Source: Paramicrobacterium humi (GTDB taxonomy: Bacteria > Actinomycetota > Actinomycetes > Actinomycetales > Microbacteriaceae). Taken from it: DNA of 64,000 nucleotides. The notes below the pieces were generated by a model. It was not told where the DNA came from, searched no databases, and saw only the letters and a program-made list of their open reading frames with translations. The stretch lies in assembly GCF_900105715.1 (NCBI RefSeq), contig NZ_FNRY01000001.1:1798001-1862000 (forward strand), given 5' to 3'. Below, in pieces: positions 60,522-64,000 of this stretch. Within the stretch, counting starts at the first letter, position 1, and each line of letters opens with the position of its first letter. Position numbers and translations under genes: made by a program.

Positions 60522-60595
60522 TTTTTCTGCAGAAAGTTGAAGACCGCGGCGTGTCGCGGCGCAGAGGCGGCGTGTCGTCCACATCTGCAGAAAAT
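60522..60595. repeat. Intergenic repeat element, copy B (TTTCTGCA...TGCAGAAA ends)
   Basis: About 74 bases between convergent hutG and hutI. The left end has the 12-bp palindrome TTTCTGCAGAAA (60524-60535), the right end ATCTGCAGAAAA. The inner motif GCGGCGTGTCG occurs twice (60546-60556 and 60567-60577), 21 bases apart. Related to copy A at 35714-35783, which has this motif once. Confidence 0.75.
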
Positions 60596-60633
60596 AGTGC
60601 CTCGGCCTCTGATCGTCGTGGTGAGCCTCGGTC

Positions 60634-61803
60634 TCAGACCGGCTGGCCGCGCACCCACACCCGCTCGACGAGCGGTACACCCGGCCGGTAGGCGAGGTGC
60701 ACGTGACTCGGTGCGCGCAGCAGCACAAGATCGGCGCGCGCGCCGACCCCGACCCGGCCCGCATCGCCACGGCGCAGCGCCCGCGCGCCACCGGCGGTCG
60801 CCGCCCACACCGCCTCCGCCGGCGTCATACCCATCTCCCGCACGGCGACGGCGATGCAGAACGCCATGCTCGAGGTGAAGCTCGATCCCGGGTTGCAGTC
60901 GCTCGCGAGCGTGACCGCGACCCCCGCGTCGAGCAGCCTCCGAGCGTCGGGAAACGGCTGCCGGGTCGAGAACTCGACGCCGGGCAGCAGCGTGCAGACA
61001 GTGTCGGATGCCGCGAGCAGCGCCACGTCCTCGTCGTCGAGGTAGGTGCAATGATCGACGCTCGCCGCCCCCAGCTCGACCGCGAGCCGCACGCCCTCAC
61101 CCGGCCCGAGCTGGTTGCCGTGCACGCGAACGCCGAGACCGCGCGCGGCGCCCGCCTCGAGCACGCGTCGCGACTGCTCGGCCGTGAACGCCCCGCGCTC
61201 GCAGAACGCGTCGACCCATCGAGCGTGCGGCGCGCAGGCCTCGAGCATCGGCCCGCAGACGAGATCGACATAGCCCTCCGCATCGTCCGCATACTCCTCG
61301 GGCACCACGTGCGCGCCGAGGAACGTGACCTCATCCGTCACCTCCGCGGCGAGCCGCGCGAGCCGGGCCTCGTCATCGACGGTGAGACCGTAGCCCGTCT
61401 TCACCTCGAACGTCGTCGTTCCCTGCCCGTGCAGCTCGGCGACGAACCCCGCGAGACGGGCGCGCAAGACGTCATCCAAGGCGGCTCGCGTCGCGGCGAC
61501 GGTCGAGCGGATGCCGCCGGCTTCGTATCGGCGGCCGGCCATGCGCGCCGCGAACTCGTCCGCGCGATCGCCGCCGAACACGAGGTGGCTGTGCGAGTCG
61601 ACGAAGCCGGGGATCACGCATTGCCCGGCGGCATCCCAAGCCTCGTCGGCGTCGGGCGAGTCAGCGGTCTTGCCGACCCACGCCACGCGCCCGCCATCGA
61701 CGAGGACGGCCGCATCGCGCAGAATGCCGAGCGGCCCCGTCTCCCGACCGGGCCCCGACTCGTTCGTGACCAGTTCGCCGATGTTCCTGACGAGCAGCGA
61801 CAT
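60634..61803 (-). CDS. hutI: Imidazolonepropionase
   Basis: 389 residues. Third enzyme of histidine degradation, opening the ring of imidazolone propionate to formimidoylglutamate. Amidohydrolase motifs: [17 protein letters not shown] (metal His pair), [53 protein letters not shown] and [14 protein letters not shown]. Starts 3 bases after hutU, so cotranscribed with hutH and hutU. Confidence 0.96.
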   Translation of the reverse strand: MSLLVRNIGELVTNESGPGRETGPLGILRDAAVLVDGGRVAWVGKTADSPDADEAWDAAGQCVIPGFVDSHSHLVFGGDRADEFAARMAGRRYEAGGIRSTVAATRAALDDVLRARLAGFVAELHGQGTTTFEVKTGYGLTVDDEARLARLAAEVTDEVTFLGAHVVPEEYADDAEGYVDLVCGPMLEACAPHARWVDAFCERGAFTAEQSRRVLEAGAARGLGVRVHGNQLGPGEGVRLAVELGAASVDHCTYLDDEDVALLAASDTVCTLLPGVEFSTRQPFPDARRLLDAGVAVTLASDCNPGSSFTSSMAFCIAVAVREMGMTPAEAVWAATAGGARALRRGDAGRVGVGARADLVLLRAPSHVHLAYRPGVPLVERVWVRGQPV

Positions 61804-61806
61804 GGC

Positions 61807-63473
<1,667 letters not shown>

Positions 63474-63477
<4 letters not shown>

Positions 63478-64000
63478 CGCAGTTCTCCTGTCTTCGTTTC
63501 CGCGGCCGCGACGATGCGGCCGTCCCTCACGAGCTGCACCACGCGCTCGATCTCGTCGGCGACGACGCGGTCGGGTCCTGGTCCGGCGACGACCCGACGC
63601 ACCTCTTCGAGCACGGCGGCGGTCGCGGGTCCCGGCCGCAGGGGAGCTCGCAGGTCGAGCGACCGGCATGCGGTCATGATCTCGATCGCGAGCACGCGCG
63701 TGAGCCCGTCGATCGAGCGGCGCAGCTTTCGCGCGGCCGCCCACCCCATCGACACGTGGTCCTCCTGCATCGCCGACGACGGAATCGAGTCGACGGATGC
63801 CGGGACCGCGAGGCGCTTGAGCTCGCTCACGATGCCCGCCGCCGTGTACTGAGCGATCATGAGGCCCGAGTCGACGCCCGCGTCGTGGGCGAGGAACGCG
63901 GGAAGCCCCTTGCTCCGCGACACGTCGAGGTGCCGGTCGGTGCGCCGCTCGGACATCGAGGCGACGTCGGCCGTCGCGATGGCGAGGAAGTCGAGAACGT
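63474..64000 (-). CDS. hutH: Histidine ammonia-lyase, C-terminal part (cut by window edge)
   Basis: About 175 C-terminal residues are visible; the reading frame stays open to the window edge. [51 protein letters not shown] and [22 protein letters not shown] (each a segment) are characteristic of the helical C-terminus of HutH. The enzyme deaminates histidine to urocanate, using the MIO group formed from Ala-Ser-Gly, which lies beyond the window. The stop overlaps the hutU start by 4 bases, giving the order hutH-hutU-hutI leftward. Confidence 0.95.

Overview
The window is high-GC actinobacterial DNA, most likely from Microbacteriaceae. Supporting signs are GTG and TTG starts, dense 4-bp ATGA/GTGA overlaps, many leaderless promoters (a TANNNT-like box about 6 nt before the start codon), the recurrent word GGATGCC/GGCATCC, and a family-typical gene set: DUF3151-purA, DUF3073 beside purF, an SCP-like gene divergent from purD, and a small membrane protein before purM. 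I cannot name a genus. No rRNA, tRNA, CRISPR array, transposase or integrase is visible, and no stretch longer than 300 bases lacks a gene.

Layout. 1-3.2 kb: 5' end of argG (leftward), a nuclease-like gene flanked by 41-bp direct repeats, DUF3151, purA. 3.2-8.4 kb: GH15 glucan hydrolase, membrane-anchored GH25 lysozyme, DinB/maleylpyruvate isomerase-like protein, lactonase-type beta-propeller, GNAT acetyltransferase. 8.4-10.3 kb: a CocE-type hydrolase flanked by two copies of the acetyltransferase gene end plus its hairpin. 10.3-13.7 kb: ABC ATPase/FtsX permease pair, chorismate mutase, SDR. 13.7-19.4 kb: YhgE/Pip protein and an MMPL transporter with a degenerate ATPase-like tail, divergent from a TetR regulator across three evenly spaced operators. 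19.4-26 kb: sugar porter, RibD-like reductase, purL, TRIC channel and small proteins. 26-32.7 kb: four-gene ABC export operon. 32.7-48.2 kb: purQ/purS, purC, purD, purM and purF, interrupted by a two-component system, hydrolase, VOC, DoxX, PadR-MFS, LapA and epimerase genes. 48-51 kb: DUF3073, universal stress protein, DUF4097-PadR operon with palindromic operators. 50.8-56.1 kb: TipA-like MerR regulator on a 19-bp-spacer promoter, RND exporter, Nudix hydrolase, lipoprotein. 56-59.5 kb: VOC protein, PLP decarboxylase and GPH-type transporter. 59.5-64 kb: histidine utilisation (hutG rightward; hutI, hutU and partial hutH leftward).

How it works together. The window carries nearly all of IMP and adenylosuccinate synthesis (purF, D, L, Q, S, M, C and A), but as scattered islands rather than one operon. 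The hut genes give a complete route from histidine to glutamate if HutG is active. Around these sit at least three regulator/exporter modules (TetR-MMPL-YhgE, PadR-MFS, MerR-RND) whose operators can be read directly.

The least explained structures are intergenic or architectural: a 70-74 bp repeated element with TTTCTGCA...TGCAGAAA ends found twice between convergent genes, two single genes flanked by direct repeats without any recombinase, and the degenerate nucleotide-binding-like domain fused to MMPL.
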